Assembly: GCA_038210135.1 (NCBI GenBank)
Contig: JBBQWZ010000023.1
Location: 1-64,000, forward strand
Direction of reading: 5' to 3'
Source: JBBQWZ01 sp038210135
GTDB taxonomy: Bacteria > Acidobacteriota > Terriglobia > Bryobacterales > Bryobacteraceae
DNA length: 64,000 bases
This document shows, one piece after another, positions 24,627-34,300 of this stretch. The position numbers and the translations under genes are program-made. The notes below the pieces were generated by a model. It did no database searches, was not told the DNA's origin, and worked only from the letters and a program-made list of their open reading frames with translations. The first letter of the stretch is position 1; each line of letters starts with the position of its first letter.

Positions 24627-25832
24627 TCAAGTTGAGGAGGAGATTGGTGATGGAGCAGCGGGCTGTTTCGTCCGCAGCAGAATCCCGCAGGCCGCGATCC
24701 CGGCCGCCACCAGACCCCAGGGTGTGAGTAGATTGCGGTCAATCAGGAATCCACCGAGCAGCGGCCCGATGATTTGGGCGATCGACGTCAGCGACTGCGC
24801 GAGTCCCAGGACGACGCCTTGTTCCTCCCGCGGTGTGGCTCGCGTAATCAGACTGGTAACGGAAGCGCGGATGACAGTTCCGATTGCCGACAGCGTGGCC
24901 GCGGCCGCCAGCATCGGGATCGAATACGTGAATGCTAATAGCACGTAGCCGAGGGCGGTCGACCAGAACGCGAAGCGCGCCAGTTTGGCTTCCCCGAAGC
25001 GCGTCACCATGCGGCCGAGCAATGGACCTTGGAGAAAGATTCCGAGAAATCCGGCCCAGGCATACACGTAGCCGACTTCGGAGGGGCCAAACGGCTTTCC
25101 GTTCCAGGTGAGGCGGCGTTCGGCGAACAACGGAAAGCCGCTGCTGAATATCGCGAACGACAGAACGTAGGAGAGGAATTGCAGCAGCAACGGCGTCAGG
25201 CCGGGACGTCGGAAGTAATCGGCGTAAGCTCCCCAGTCAAAGATGGAGAGCCGGCGACCAGCCGGACCGGCATCCGCGGATTTGGCGGGCGGCACTTCGT
25301 CGAGCAGGAAATAGGTGGCGAGAATGCTGGTAAACGACAACCCGGCGGCCATGTAGATCGGATAGTGATATCCGAATTGCGAGAGAAAGCCGGAGATGGC
25401 GGGTCCAATGAGGAAGCCGATACCGAAGGCGATTCCAATGACGCCGAAGGATTTGGCGCGGTCCTCCGGCTTCGTAACGTCGGCGATGTAGGCTTGCGCG
25501 AGCGATAGATTTCCGGCGGTCGCGCCGTCGATGATGCGCGAGAGAAACACCATCCAGAGATTGTTCGAAACGGCCAGGATCAGGAATCCGATGAGCGTTC
25601 CGATCTGGCTGACGAGCAGCAGGGGACGGCGGCCGGTGCGGTCCGACAGGCGTCCAAGCAGGGGACCGGAGATGAGCTGACAGAGTGCATAGACGCTAAT
25701 CAGGGCGCCGACGACAGTCGGCGAAGCGCCCATATGCTCCGCATAGAACGGCAGCAGCGGAATCATGAGGGTCAACCCCAGGACGTCCACGGCGACAATC
25801 AGAAAGATCGGAAGCAGGGGAGCGGACCGCAA
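24627..25832 (-). CDS. MFS transporter, TetA-like drug/metabolite efflux type
   Basis: The 401-aa protein has 12 hydrophobic helices. The helix 2-3 loop GRLSDRTGRRPLLL is the MFS motif A (GxxxDRxGRR). The N-terminal PIFLIVAVDVLGLTLMIPLLPFY is typical of the TetA/DHA1 group of proton-coupled exporters, and motif C-like Gly/Pro spacing appears in helix 5. The substrate is unknown. The start is a TTG at 25832, only 26 bp from the divergent ATG of the aminotransferase gene at 25859. Their promoters must therefore overlap the partner gene, or one start is misplaced. A small-molecule link between exporter and transaminase is possible but not shown. Confidence 0.9.
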   Translation of the reverse strand: MRSAPLLPIFLIVAVDVLGLTLMIPLLPFYAEHMGASPTVVGALISVYALCQLISGPLLGRLSDRTGRRPLLLVSQIGTLIGFLILAVSNNLWMVFLSRIIDGATAGNLSLAQAYIADVTKPEDRAKSFGVIGIAFGIGFLIGPAISGFLSQFGYHYPIYMAAGLSFTSILATYFLLDEVPPAKSADAGPAGRRLSIFDWGAYADYFRRPGLTPLLLQFLSYVLSFAIFSSGFPLFAERRLTWNGKPFGPSEVGYVYAWAGFLGIFLQGPLLGRMVTRFGEAKLARFAFWSTALGYVLLAFTYSIPMLAAAATLSAIGTVIRASVTSLITRATPREEQGVVLGLAQSLTSIAQIIGPLLGGFLIDRNLLTPWGLVAAGIAACGILLRTKQPAAPSPISSST

Positions 25833-25858
25833 GTTGCTATGATCGCAAATACCGCTCC

Positions 25859-27043
25859 ATGCCGCTTTCGAACGATCCTTTTTATCGCATTCAGAAACTG
25901 CCGCCGTATGTGTTCGCAGTCATCAATGAGATGAAAGCAAAGCTGCGCGCAGCGGGGCAGGACGTCGTGGACCTGGGTATGGGCAATCCCGATGGATCCA
26001 CGCCGCGAGCCGTCGTCAGCAAACTGGTGGAAGCGGCGCGCAATCCGCGGAATCACCGGTATTCGTTGTCGAAAGGCATCCCGAAGCTGCGCGAGGAGAT
26101 CGTCAAGCGCTACCAGACGAACTATGGCGTCGAGTTGAACAGCGATACCGAAGCGATTGTGACGATCGGCGCAAAGGACGCGCTCGCGCATCTGCTCTTC
26201 GCGGTCATCGGACCCGGTGATGTTGTTGTGTCACCCAATCCGGCGTATCCGATTCATCAATACGGCGTGATTATGGCGGAAGGCGAAGCGTGCGCGCTGC
26301 CAATGCCGAATCCGGCGGAGTTTCTGACGCGCCTTTATGACGTCTACAAAAAGTCCACCAAGCCGCCCAAGATGATCCTGATTTCGTTTCCCCACAATCC
26401 GACGACGCAGTGCGTGGAGGTCGATTTCTTCAAAGAAGTGGTTGCATTGGCGCACCAGCACGGGACGATGATCGTCCACGATTTCGCCTATGCCGATTTA
26501 GGTTTCGACGGCTACAAGCCGCCCAGCATTTTGGAAGTCGACGGAGCGAAAGAAGTGGCGGTCGAGATCTTCTCGCTTTCGAAGAGCTACAACATGGCAG
26601 GCTGGCGAGTCGGGTTCTGCCTGGGCAATTCGAAGATGATTGGCGCTCTCGCGCGAATCAAAAGCTATCTCGATTACGGCGTGTTTCAGCCGATTCAAAT
26701 CGCGTCGATCATCGCGCTTCGTGAGTGCGAAGAGGACACGAAGAAGATCTGCGCGACCTATCAACGGCGGCGCGATGTCACCATCGACGGACTCCGTCGG
26801 GCGGGTTGGCCAGTGGAGCCTCCGCGCGGATCGATGTTCGTTTGGGCGCCGATTCCGGAGAAATTCGCGCCTTTGGGTTCCCTCGAATTCGCGAAGTTGT
26901 TAATGTCGGAAGCATTGGTTGCGGTTTCGCCGGGCATTGGCTTCGGGCCGATGGGCGAGGGCTTTGTTCGGTTCGCGTTGATCGAAAATCATCAGCGAAC
27001 GCGGCAGGCGATGGTGGGAATCAAGAAGCTGTTGCGTCGATGA
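25859..27043 (+). CDS. Pyridoxal-phosphate aminotransferase, class I/II (AlaC-like)
   Basis: The 394-aa fold-type I aminotransferase has the PLP Lys242 in FSLSKSYNMAGWRVGF and the pyridine-contacting Asp208 in VHDFAYADLGFDG. The Asn180 region is SFPHNPTTQ, with an Arg near the C-terminus in FVRFALIEN for the substrate carboxylate. The N-terminal YVFAVINEMK, and DLGMGNPDGSTP, are characteristic of AlaC/YfdZ-type glutamate-pyruvate transaminases, related also to LL-diaminopimelate aminotransferase-like enzymes. The likely reaction is pyruvate plus glutamate to alanine plus 2-oxoglutarate. The next gene, an acetyltransferase, starts 60 bp downstream on the same strand. Confidence 0.92.
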   Translation: MPLSNDPFYRIQKLPPYVFAVINEMKAKLRAAGQDVVDLGMGNPDGSTPRAVVSKLVEAARNPRNHRYSLSKGIPKLREEIVKRYQTNYGVELNSDTEAIVTIGAKDALAHLLFAVIGPGDVVVSPNPAYPIHQYGVIMAEGEACALPMPNPAEFLTRLYDVYKKSTKPPKMILISFPHNPTTQCVEVDFFKEVVALAHQHGTMIVHDFAYADLGFDGYKPPSILEVDGAKEVAVEIFSLSKSYNMAGWRVGFCLGNSKMIGALARIKSYLDYGVFQPIQIASIIALRECEEDTKKICATYQRRRDVTIDGLRRAGWPVEPPRGSMFVWAPIPEKFAPLGSLEFAKLLMSEALVAVSPGIGFGPMGEGFVRFALIENHQRTRQAMVGIKKLLRR

Positions 27044-27103
27044 AAGTTCGCGGCTGTCCGCTTGGGAAACGAAAAATGGCAGTAAATACGCTAGAATTCG
27101 GGT

Positions 27104-28093
27104 ATGTCCGCGCTATTTGATGCCGGGCCTCCGGCGCGTGTCGGCCTGTCCGCGGACGTCGTGGACCTGCGGCATCTTCGCGCGACGGATCTCGAGCCGG
27201 TGCTCGAGGAAGAGACTGAAGTTTGGCGCGAGCAATTTGATTGGGACTTTCGCGCGTCCGCGGACCTGGTCCGGCGGTTCGTCCAGATGCAGGCGCTGAG
27301 CGGCTTCGCTCTGATGCGCGATGGCAAAGCGTTCGGATATTCCTATTACGTCGCCGAAGAGCGCAAGGGCCTGATCGGCGACCTCTATGTCCGGCAGCAT
27401 GCGCGCACGGTGGAGACCGAGAACCTGTTGCTAGGCGCGGTGGTGCATTCGCTGCTCGGCCTATCGTTCGTCAAACGCATCGAATCGCAATTGATGATGC
27501 TGCAGTCGCCGCTTACCCGGCCGCTACCGCGTAAGGAAAAAGCCCAGGCGTTTCCGCGGCATTTTATGGAAGCCGATCTTCTCACGGCCAACATGCCGCC
27601 CCTGCGGGTGGCTTCGCCTCTAGCTTTCGAGCCATGGACGGAGCGGCGCCAGGACAGCGCCGGGCAGGTGATTGCGACAGCGTATCAGGGCCACATCGAC
27701 GGCAAGATCAACGATCAATACCGGACGCTCTCCGGCGCGCGCCGCTTCCTGATGAACATCGTGCAGTATCCGGGTTGCGGAGCGTTCTTCCAGCCCGCCT
27801 CCTTCGTCGCTCTCGATCCGTCGTCAGGCCGCATGGCGGGTCTGAGCCTCGCGAGCCTGGTCGCCAGCGACATTGGCCACATCACCCAAATTTGCGTCGC
27901 ACCTGAATACAAGGGCCAGGGCCTCGGCTATGAACTGCTGCGGCGGTCCATGGACGCCATGCGGGCGCATGGTTGCCGCAAGGTCAGCTTGACGGTGACC
28001 GCCGCCAACGACGACGCGATCCGTTTATACCGGCGGGTCGGGTATTCGATTCGCCGCGTGTTCGCCGCGTACGTGTGGGAAGGCGGCGGCTAA
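27104..28093 (+). CDS. Two-part GNAT N-acetyltransferase
   Basis: The 329-aa protein has two GNAT-like halves. The C-terminal half has a good acetyl-CoA site: ITQICVAPEYKGQGLGYELL (Q-x-x-G-x-G), then VSLTVTAANDDAIRLYRRVG. The N-terminal half (GFALMRDGKAFGYSYYVAEE...LIGDLYV) looks like a degenerate GNAT fold without a convincing pyrophosphate loop. Such tandem GNATs include the MshD-like group, but no mycothiol pathway gene is nearby. The acceptor is unknown. The stop overlaps the stop of the convergent SpoIID gene by three bases. Confidence 0.85.
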   Translation: MSALFDAGPPARVGLSADVVDLRHLRATDLEPVLEEETEVWREQFDWDFRASADLVRRFVQMQALSGFALMRDGKAFGYSYYVAEERKGLIGDLYVRQHARTVETENLLLGAVVHSLLGLSFVKRIESQLMMLQSPLTRPLPRKEKAQAFPRHFMEADLLTANMPPLRVASPLAFEPWTERRQDSAGQVIATAYQGHIDGKINDQYRTLSGARRFLMNIVQYPGCGAFFQPASFVALDPSSGRMAGLSLASLVASDIGHITQICVAPEYKGQGLGYELLRRSMDAMRAHGCRKVSLTVTAANDDAIRLYRRVGYSIRRVFAAYVWEGGG

Positions 28094-28887
28094 GGATTCG
28101 CCATCGAGGTTCCAGGAAAATAGTGGCGCAGAATGGCGTCGTATTTCTGGCCGCGCGATGCCATGGCCGCCGCCCCTCGCTGACAGAGTCCGATCCGATG
28201 GCCCTGCACCGGTTTTCCGATACAAGCTTTGCAATCGACTGCGAAATACGGGTACTCGGCGATTTGCCAACCCGCCTCCTGCGGCGTGCGCGTACGGCCT
28301 CCGCATTGCGCGGAGTACAGAGCAAGTACGACGCGCCCGCCGTAGGTGAGCGCCAGCTTTTCTGTTTCCCTAGCGGCCCGCTCCGCCCTCGATCCGGTTT
28401 CCGGAGGCGACTTCAGGAATTGGCAGTGCGTGGTGTCGCACGCGTCGAACGAACCATGCCGGTTCCGGGCCGCAAGCAAATAGGACCGTGAGACAACGGC
28501 CTGCGCTTTAAGTGCCTCGATGCTGGCGTTGGGCACGCTTTCCGCCGCCACGATCGAGCCGACGGCGACTTCGATATGCATCGTCACAACCGGCTGTAAA
28601 TGCCCTGAATCGGTTTCGACCGCAAGCGTACCTACGTAAGCGCGTTCTATTTTGCCGGGTACGCGCAAGCGGAATCGCACTGGCGTTCCGCCGCGCCCGG
28701 TTACCGTTTGACCAGCCTGCAAACGGTGCCAGACCGAATCCTCAATCGGGACATTGGAGAGTTGAAATACGGCACCGTCGGCTTTGACTTCGAGGACGGT
28801 GGGACGAAAAAGGACGAAAACACCGACGCGGATGTCCTGCGCCAGAAGCGGAAGGGAAGCGAGAAGGAGCGCGGCGCGAAAAATCAC
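28090..28887 (-). CDS. SpoIID/LytB-domain exported protein
   Basis: The 265-aa protein (GTG start) begins with a signal peptide (MIFRAALLLASLPLLAQ). The SpoIID domain has VGSIVAAESVPNASIEALKA, QAVVSRSYLLA and CDTTHCQFLK. Its C-terminal signature GHRIGLCQRGAAAMASRGQK...ILRHYFPGT corresponds to the family's GHGxGLSQWGAxGMAxxG...ILxHYYPGT. SpoIID is a lytic transglycosylase acting on denuded glycan strands, and LytB-type members enhance amidases. In Acidobacteria such proteins occur outside sporulation. The catalytic Glu in AESVP is present. Its GTG overlaps the TGA of the upstream transpeptidase gene (GTGA), so it is the last gene of the six-gene overlapping operon. Confidence 0.9.
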   Translation of the reverse strand: MIFRAALLLASLPLLAQDIRVGVFVLFRPTVLEVKADGAVFQLSNVPIEDSVWHRLQAGQTVTGRGGTPVRFRLRVPGKIERAYVGTLAVETDSGHLQPVVTMHIEVAVGSIVAAESVPNASIEALKAQAVVSRSYLLAARNRHGSFDACDTTHCQFLKSPPETGSRAERAARETEKLALTYGGRVVLALYSAQCGGRTRTPQEAGWQIAEYPYFAVDCKACIGKPVQGHRIGLCQRGAAAMASRGQKYDAILRHYFPGTSMANP

Positions 28888-29657
28888 TGCGGTTGGTTCA
28901 AAACCATTTTCGCAATCCGGCCGGCCGTTTTCGCGGACTGCGCTCCAGGTACGCCATGCACTCGAACCAGGAGTAGATAACGTGGAGCCTCCGGTGGAAA
29001 GAGCGCGATTGTGAAGCCGTCTCCGGCGTGGCGGTGATCGAGTTTCGAACACGGAGCCGTTCCGGTCTTAGCCAGCGCGGCAATGCCCAGCGCGCGAGCC
29101 GTGCCTTCGCGAGCGGCTCCGCGGAGACCTGCGAGAATCTGCGGCACGCCGGCGTCGGATTTGCGCGCGACCAGCTCGAGATAAGCCGTAGCCAAAGCGG
29201 ACGGAGGGATTCTCCAGTTTCCTCCGAGGCCGATCCGGGTCGCTGCGGATTCATCGCCAGGATCCGGAAGACTGTAGCGGCGGCAGACGTGTTCGAGCGC
29301 CTCCGCGGGGACGCGCGCCGCGAGCTTTAAGAAAATCGCATTGCAGCTGTGGGAGATTGCACCCGAAAGCGCCAGGTCGCCGTGGCCTTTTGGAAGCCAG
29401 CACTGGTCGGCTTCGCCTCCGCAGTGCAGGTGCGCAGGGGCCGTTCCGGCTTCGATCGCCGCCAGAGCGACGAAAGGTTTGACCAGCGATCCGACCGGAA
29501 TCGCTCGATCGGCGTTGGTCCAGCGCGAGGCCAGTGGTTCGCGAGTCCGCGCGTCGAGCAGCAAATAAGAAACGTCTGCTTGCGGAACTTCGCGATCGAT
29601 GACGCGATCGAACGACCCGGCAGCGAACAACAGCAGTCCGGCGACAAGCGGAATCAT
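28884..29657 (-). CDS. Minimal penicillin-binding transpeptidase-domain protein
   Basis: The 257-aa protein has a signal peptide or anchor (MIPLVAGLLLFAAGS) and a stripped-down penicillin-binding fold. The active-site Ser57-x-x-Lys60 is in VGSLVKPF, the SxN motif is Ser104-Cys-Asn106, and KTGT is at 197-200. These are the three motifs of DD-transpeptidases/carboxypeptidases and class D-like beta-lactamases. The phrase LLLDARTREPLASRW resembles the start of class B PBP transpeptidase domains, but the N-terminal pedestal is missing. A cross-linking or peptide-trimming role on peptidoglycan is likely. The ATG overlaps the stop of the 569-aa gene (ATGA at 29654-29657), and a much longer open frame upstream to 30128 is antisense noise. 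Confidence 0.88.
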   Translation of the reverse strand: MIPLVAGLLLFAAGSFDRVIDREVPQADVSYLLLDARTREPLASRWTNADRAIPVGSLVKPFVALAAIEAGTAPAHLHCGGEADQCWLPKGHGDLALSGAISHSCNAIFLKLAARVPAEALEHVCRRYSLPDPGDESAATRIGLGGNWRIPPSALATAYLELVARKSDAGVPQILAGLRGAAREGTARALGIAALAKTGTAPCSKLDHRHAGDGFTIALFPPEAPRYLLLVRVHGVPGAQSAKTAGRIAKMVLNQPQ

Positions 29658-31363
29658 CGCATCCGATAGACGACGGTTTCCGTGACCTGCGCGCCGTTGT
29701 CGTGGGCGACGATACTCGCCGATTGCGTGCGCGCGAGGACGCGTCCCAAACTCGCGAGTGTGCCAGAGAAGAACGCGGGTTCGCGCGCTTCCCCGAGGGC
29801 AGGTGCGGGATTCATCGGAAAATCGATAAGCCGCATCATGCGCTCGTAGTTCGGCCGTTCCGTGTTGTGCCGATAACCGGCCGCGTACAACGCGCCTTGC
29901 GCGGGAGCCGCGTTCAACCGGGCTAACAATTCCTGCAGGGCGGGGGCGTTGTTGGCGATGAAAAGAAGCCGGCCGGAGACGGCGCACGCCACTCCGCCGG
30001 GCCCGTCGAGAGTGAAGAATTCCGCCGCGCCAGCTCGACGTGACGTCCATCCGGCCCCGAGTTGGCCAGCCGTCCAGAGGCTGTCGGCGACCTCCGTCAG
30101 CGCGTTCCGTGCGGACGTCGAGTTCCAATCCTGAGGTCCGGCAAAGACCAGCACATTCGAGTCGGTGAGAAAGACTCCGTTCGGCGCAGCTTTGTTGGAA
30201 GAGACCTGTAGTCCAGCGCTGAGGTTTACGCCTCCAAACAGACGGGACAAAGCCAGCCCGACGCCAGCAGACCGGTTGTCGATCAGCGCGGGTTCGTCGA
30301 TGCGGCGTTCCAGGTCGCTCTCGTTCCCGATCGCCCCATCGGATTCGGAAACGACGGGCGCGTGTTTGTTGTCGGAGGCGACGAAGCCCGGTTCGCCAAA
30401 GACTTTGTAGCGAATCAGGTCGACGGCTTGCTGCGGAGTGAGTCCGGCCCAGGCGCGATAGAGGCCGGCCTGATCAGGTACGAGGCGCAGAATCTGCGCC
30501 ACCCCGGCTTCGGCTGTGGTCGTGTCGGAGGTCGCGGTCGGTCGCTGGAGTATGCGTCGCTCGGTGAACGCCCCGCCGGACCGGTCGAGGTCCGCGAGCG
30601 CGGAGCGGAACTGGGTCAGCTGCGAAACGTTCTTTTGAATCCAATACGAACGGAAATGCGGGGAAACAGTCAGGCGTTCCATGTTTGCCGCCATCCGCAA
30701 TTCACGCGGACCGTTGGTAGCAGCGGTCACCGCGAGATCAAACCAGCGTTCCTGGCGAAGCGAGGTCTGGCCCGGATTCGCGATCAACGCGAGCGCACCC
30801 GTCAGCAGATCTTCGCGAGTGGCGAGCACCAGCCAGCCTCCAGCCGCGGCAAAGGCCACCGTGCGATTAGAAGCCTTCTCAGTTTTGATGAAGTATTCGG
30901 CGCCAGCGGCGCGCCGGCTTTGCGCGCTGCCGCGAGCCTTCCAAAGAGCCGATTCCGCGGCACGCGCTGCTGGAAGTTTCGTGAGAAACAGGAATTCCAA
31001 ATTGCCTATGTCGTAAACCGCGAGAGCCGATTCCGCCCCCGCGATGCTGGAGAGCATCGCGTAGTTAGGAGGGGCTCCAGCGGCGGCGGCGAATTCTGTT
31101 TGCGCCTGCTCCAAGCGCCCTGACAAGCGCGAACGCGTGAAGACCTGGAACGCATCGCTCTTGGTCCATTCCGATTTTTCCACCGATGCGTTCCAGTCTT
31201 TGAGCAATCCGCCGAGATCCTTCGCTTCGAGGTACAGCAACGGACCAACTGGAACCATCTCGGCGAGCGACGCGGGACGCGGTTGCGCGACGGCCCAGTA
31301 GGTGAAGATGCCAGTGAGGGCGACGCCCGCCGCGGTTAGGATTCTCTTTCTGGCAAACGTCAT
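29654..31363 (-). CDS. 569-aa membrane-anchored or exported protein of unknown function
   Basis: The protein starts with a signal-anchor (RKRILTAAGVALTGIFTYWAVAQ, about 5-27) and continues as an extracytoplasmic domain. The opening ASLAEMVPVGPLLYLEAKDLGGLLKDW resembles exported proteins with a DUF3352-like start, in which VPxxxxLYLEAxDL recurs, but I am not certain of the family. No catalytic motif, Cys pair or repeat is evident. A perfect GGGAGGTG Shine-Dalgarno precedes the ATG at 31363, which overlaps the TGA of the giant TPR gene. Fourth gene of the six-gene operon; the downstream neighbour is the transpeptidase, so an envelope role is inferred from context only. Confidence 0.85.
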   Translation of the reverse strand: MTFARKRILTAAGVALTGIFTYWAVAQPRPASLAEMVPVGPLLYLEAKDLGGLLKDWNASVEKSEWTKSDAFQVFTRSRLSGRLEQAQTEFAAAAGAPPNYAMLSSIAGAESALAVYDIGNLEFLFLTKLPAARAAESALWKARGSAQSRRAAGAEYFIKTEKASNRTVAFAAAGGWLVLATREDLLTGALALIANPGQTSLRQERWFDLAVTAATNGPRELRMAANMERLTVSPHFRSYWIQKNVSQLTQFRSALADLDRSGGAFTERRILQRPTATSDTTTAEAGVAQILRLVPDQAGLYRAWAGLTPQQAVDLIRYKVFGEPGFVASDNKHAPVVSESDGAIGNESDLERRIDEPALIDNRSAGVGLALSRLFGGVNLSAGLQVSSNKAAPNGVFLTDSNVLVFAGPQDWNSTSARNALTEVADSLWTAGQLGAGWTSRRAGAAEFFTLDGPGGVACAVSGRLLFIANNAPALQELLARLNAAPAQGALYAAGYRHNTERPNYERMMRLIDFPMNPAPALGEAREPAFFSGTLASLGRVLARTQSASIVAHDNGAQVTETVVYRMR

Positions 31364-34300
31364 CGTGCACCTCCCTGGGGCGCGGCGGCTAGTTTCGGAC
31401 GCACCGGATGATCCTGTTCGATATTGGCGGTGACCATCGGGCGGCGACGATCGTTCGCATTCCGGCGTTCGACTTGCGCCCGTAACGCACCGATGCTGCG
31501 ATTCAGAACGGCCTTGGCCTGGTCGGATTCTTCGAGGCGTTCGGCGATGCGGAACAGCGTGAAAGCCGACGCCGGCGATCCGGTGCGCTGCCGGGCTTCC
31601 GCGATTCGCCTTGCGACGGACGCGCGCTGGGGCTGGTCCATTCCCGCGTTGATCAGAAATTGCTCCGCCTGGTACGTCTGGAATTCGACGTCGTCACCGA
31701 TCTGCATCATCGATTCGTAAACCGAGATAGTCAGCCGGTCGCGCCGCGCTTGAGCGGCCGCATCGAAAAGAGACTGGCGAACACTCAAAGACTGCGGGTC
31801 GGTTGCGAGCGCGGCAGTCAAGAGTTTAATCTTCGAAGCCGCATCGGCGGTCTGCGAAGCGGCTTCGAGAGGAGCCGGCCGGAAGAACGCCGCGAGCGCC
31901 GCCGCTTCCGGGATCAGGGCGGATCCGGCGAGCAAATTCAGTTCTGAACTGGATGCCTGCGGAGCCGCCGTTTTCGCGCGCCGGAACGCCAACGCAGCGG
32001 CGGCACGCGTACTATATGGAGCAGCGTTGGCTGTCAGAACCGCGCCGAGTTTGGCGGAGTCGTTGTGCCAATCCGCGGCACGCCGCTGAATTTCAAAATC
32101 CCATGGCTTGGCCTTGAGCGCGGCGTCGGCGAACTCCAGCGCCTCGGTTCGTCGCTTTAGGCGATCGAGAAGGACTGCCGCCGATTCGAGAGATTCCATC
32201 TGCTCCGGCGACAACAATGACATGCGTCGAAGCAGTGCGACTGCGCCAACGGCGTCGTTCTCTTCGAGACGAATTTCCGCCAGGCCGATAAAGGTGGATG
32301 CTTCGACGTTGCCCGCGCTCAGATCGCGCTCATACGTCCACTTGAGGAGTTCGCGAGCGGCCACTGACTCTCCCGACGCTTTCAGGTTGGTGGCAGCTTG
32401 CCGCAGTTTTTCCGATGGCGGCGGATCGTCGGCAGCTTTCGTCAAACGGTCCAGCAGCGCAGGCATTGTGCGGCTGCGCGCCGCGATCCGTGCCTCGAGG
32501 GCAATCTGATCCCACATGCCGTATTGCGCCGCATCCTTTTGCAGGTCAGGCAGCAGGGCCCGCGCACGATCGAATTGCTTCCGATCGAGCAGGAATTGCA
32601 CGTACTCAACCTGCCAGATCCGTTGTTGCGCGCGAGCGGACTGCTTCGCGTCGCCGAAGGCCTGCGCGAATTTCAGAGCGGCTCCCCGCAGGATCTCCTG
32701 ATGAAGAGCGTCTTTTTGCGCTTCAGGAATCCAATCCGCTTCGACAAAGCTCGACAGAAACTGAGGAGGATCGGCGGCGGCACGCGACAGCTCGGTGATC
32801 CACGCCATCCCGGCGGCCGGATCCGGCGATGCTGCGAGAATCCCTTTCAAAAGCGGTTCTGCCTGGTATGAGCCGTTGCGGCGGAAGTAGGTTCGTAACA
32901 ACTTCGAGACGTCTTCGCGCAACGGCGCAAGCGCTTTGGCTTGCCCGGCGTGTGTCAGAGCATCCTGCAGCGTCGTCCAGAATGTAGCCGGAATTCGGCT
33001 ACCGTTTTGCTGCGCGGCAAGAATGTCGAATGTGAGTTTCCATTCCGTAGCCGCCTCGGCGGATTTGCCCTCCGCATTTGCGAGCAGCGCTAGACGGTCG
33101 TGCACATCGGCGCGGTTCGGCGCAAGCTCGAGCGTGTGACGGTATTCGATCGCGGCTCGAGTGCGATCGCCCAGTTCGCGATAATATTCTGCCAACTGGT
33201 AATAGGCTTCCGGGCGGCCGGGTGTGTGTTCCAGTTCGGCGGGCAAGTAATCTTCCGCGTTGGGCTGCTTCAGGAACGCCAGATATTCGCCGTAGCGCGC
33301 GCCAAAATAATACCAATTGTCGCCGGCGAGTGCTTGGGCGGGATCAACTGCTTTGCCGATCCGCGCCCCGATCGGCGCGTCGTTCAGAATCTGAGTGAAA
33401 GCAACTTTCGTCGCCGGTTGCGTACTCGAGAAGTAAACGCCGGCGAGTGCGGTGTAAGCGCGTGTCCACAGCGGATTCACTTTCTTGCCACGCGCCTCTA
33501 TCGCTTGCGTCGCTTGCACCAGCGTGCCGTTCCGCACCGCGAAATCGACGACCGCTGTTTCCTGGGGCGCATTCTTTCCGCGTCCGGCGACGGCCACAAG
33601 CCGCTGCGGCTGATTCAGGAGCATCGACAGATAGCGCTCCAGCGCCGGTCCGTCGAGTCCCGAAAGTTGATCCTTGGATGTCAGGACGCGGAGTTCGGCC
33701 GCCGTGTTTCCGGAAGAACGATAGGCGTCGGCCGCTTGTTGCAAATAGGAATCTCGATTCCCCTCATCTGCTGGAAGCGCCTTCCAGAACGCCTCGAGCT
33801 GCAATCCGAGCTCATTGAACCTCAGCCGCGAACGTTGCAACTCGGAGACTCGGTTCATGTAACCGGAGCCTTCACCTGGCTTTGCCAGTGCCATTTCGAA
33901 CAGCCATTTCGTTTCCAGCTCGACGAATTTCGCGCGGCGCACGGCGTTGAGCGAGTCTTCGGCCGCCCGATTCTTCACCAGGAACGCGGCAAACGCAGTC
34001 TTCTCTTCCGGCGTGTAATATACGGCCGCGACATCCGCCATCGTTGCCAGCGGAGCGCGTGGATACGCCGACTCATAGCGGCGTCCGCGTGCGGCAAGCC
34101 GGCCGAAAATTACGGCGATGCTTGACTTCTCCGTCTCGTCCGCGCGCTTCAGGGCCTCCTCGGCGAAGGCGGTCGCCTCGGCGAGCCGGTTCCAGCTTTC
34201 GAGCCGTTCGGCTACCGTCGCGTAGTTCGCGGCCCGGTCCGGGCGGCCTTCGAGCCACGCTCTACGCAGAGCGGCGATCGCTTCGGGGAACTTGCCCTGA

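Noticed and set aside
29658..30128. N-terminal extension of the transpeptidase by 157 residues
   Set aside because: It overlaps the coding region of the 569-aa protein in another frame and is Arg-rich noise. ATG 29657 gives a signal peptide and an ATGA junction.
33100..34125. Plus-strand open frame (341 codons) opposite the giant TPR gene
   Set aside because: Same reasoning: Arg/Gly-rich mirrored composition and complete overlap with the TPR gene.
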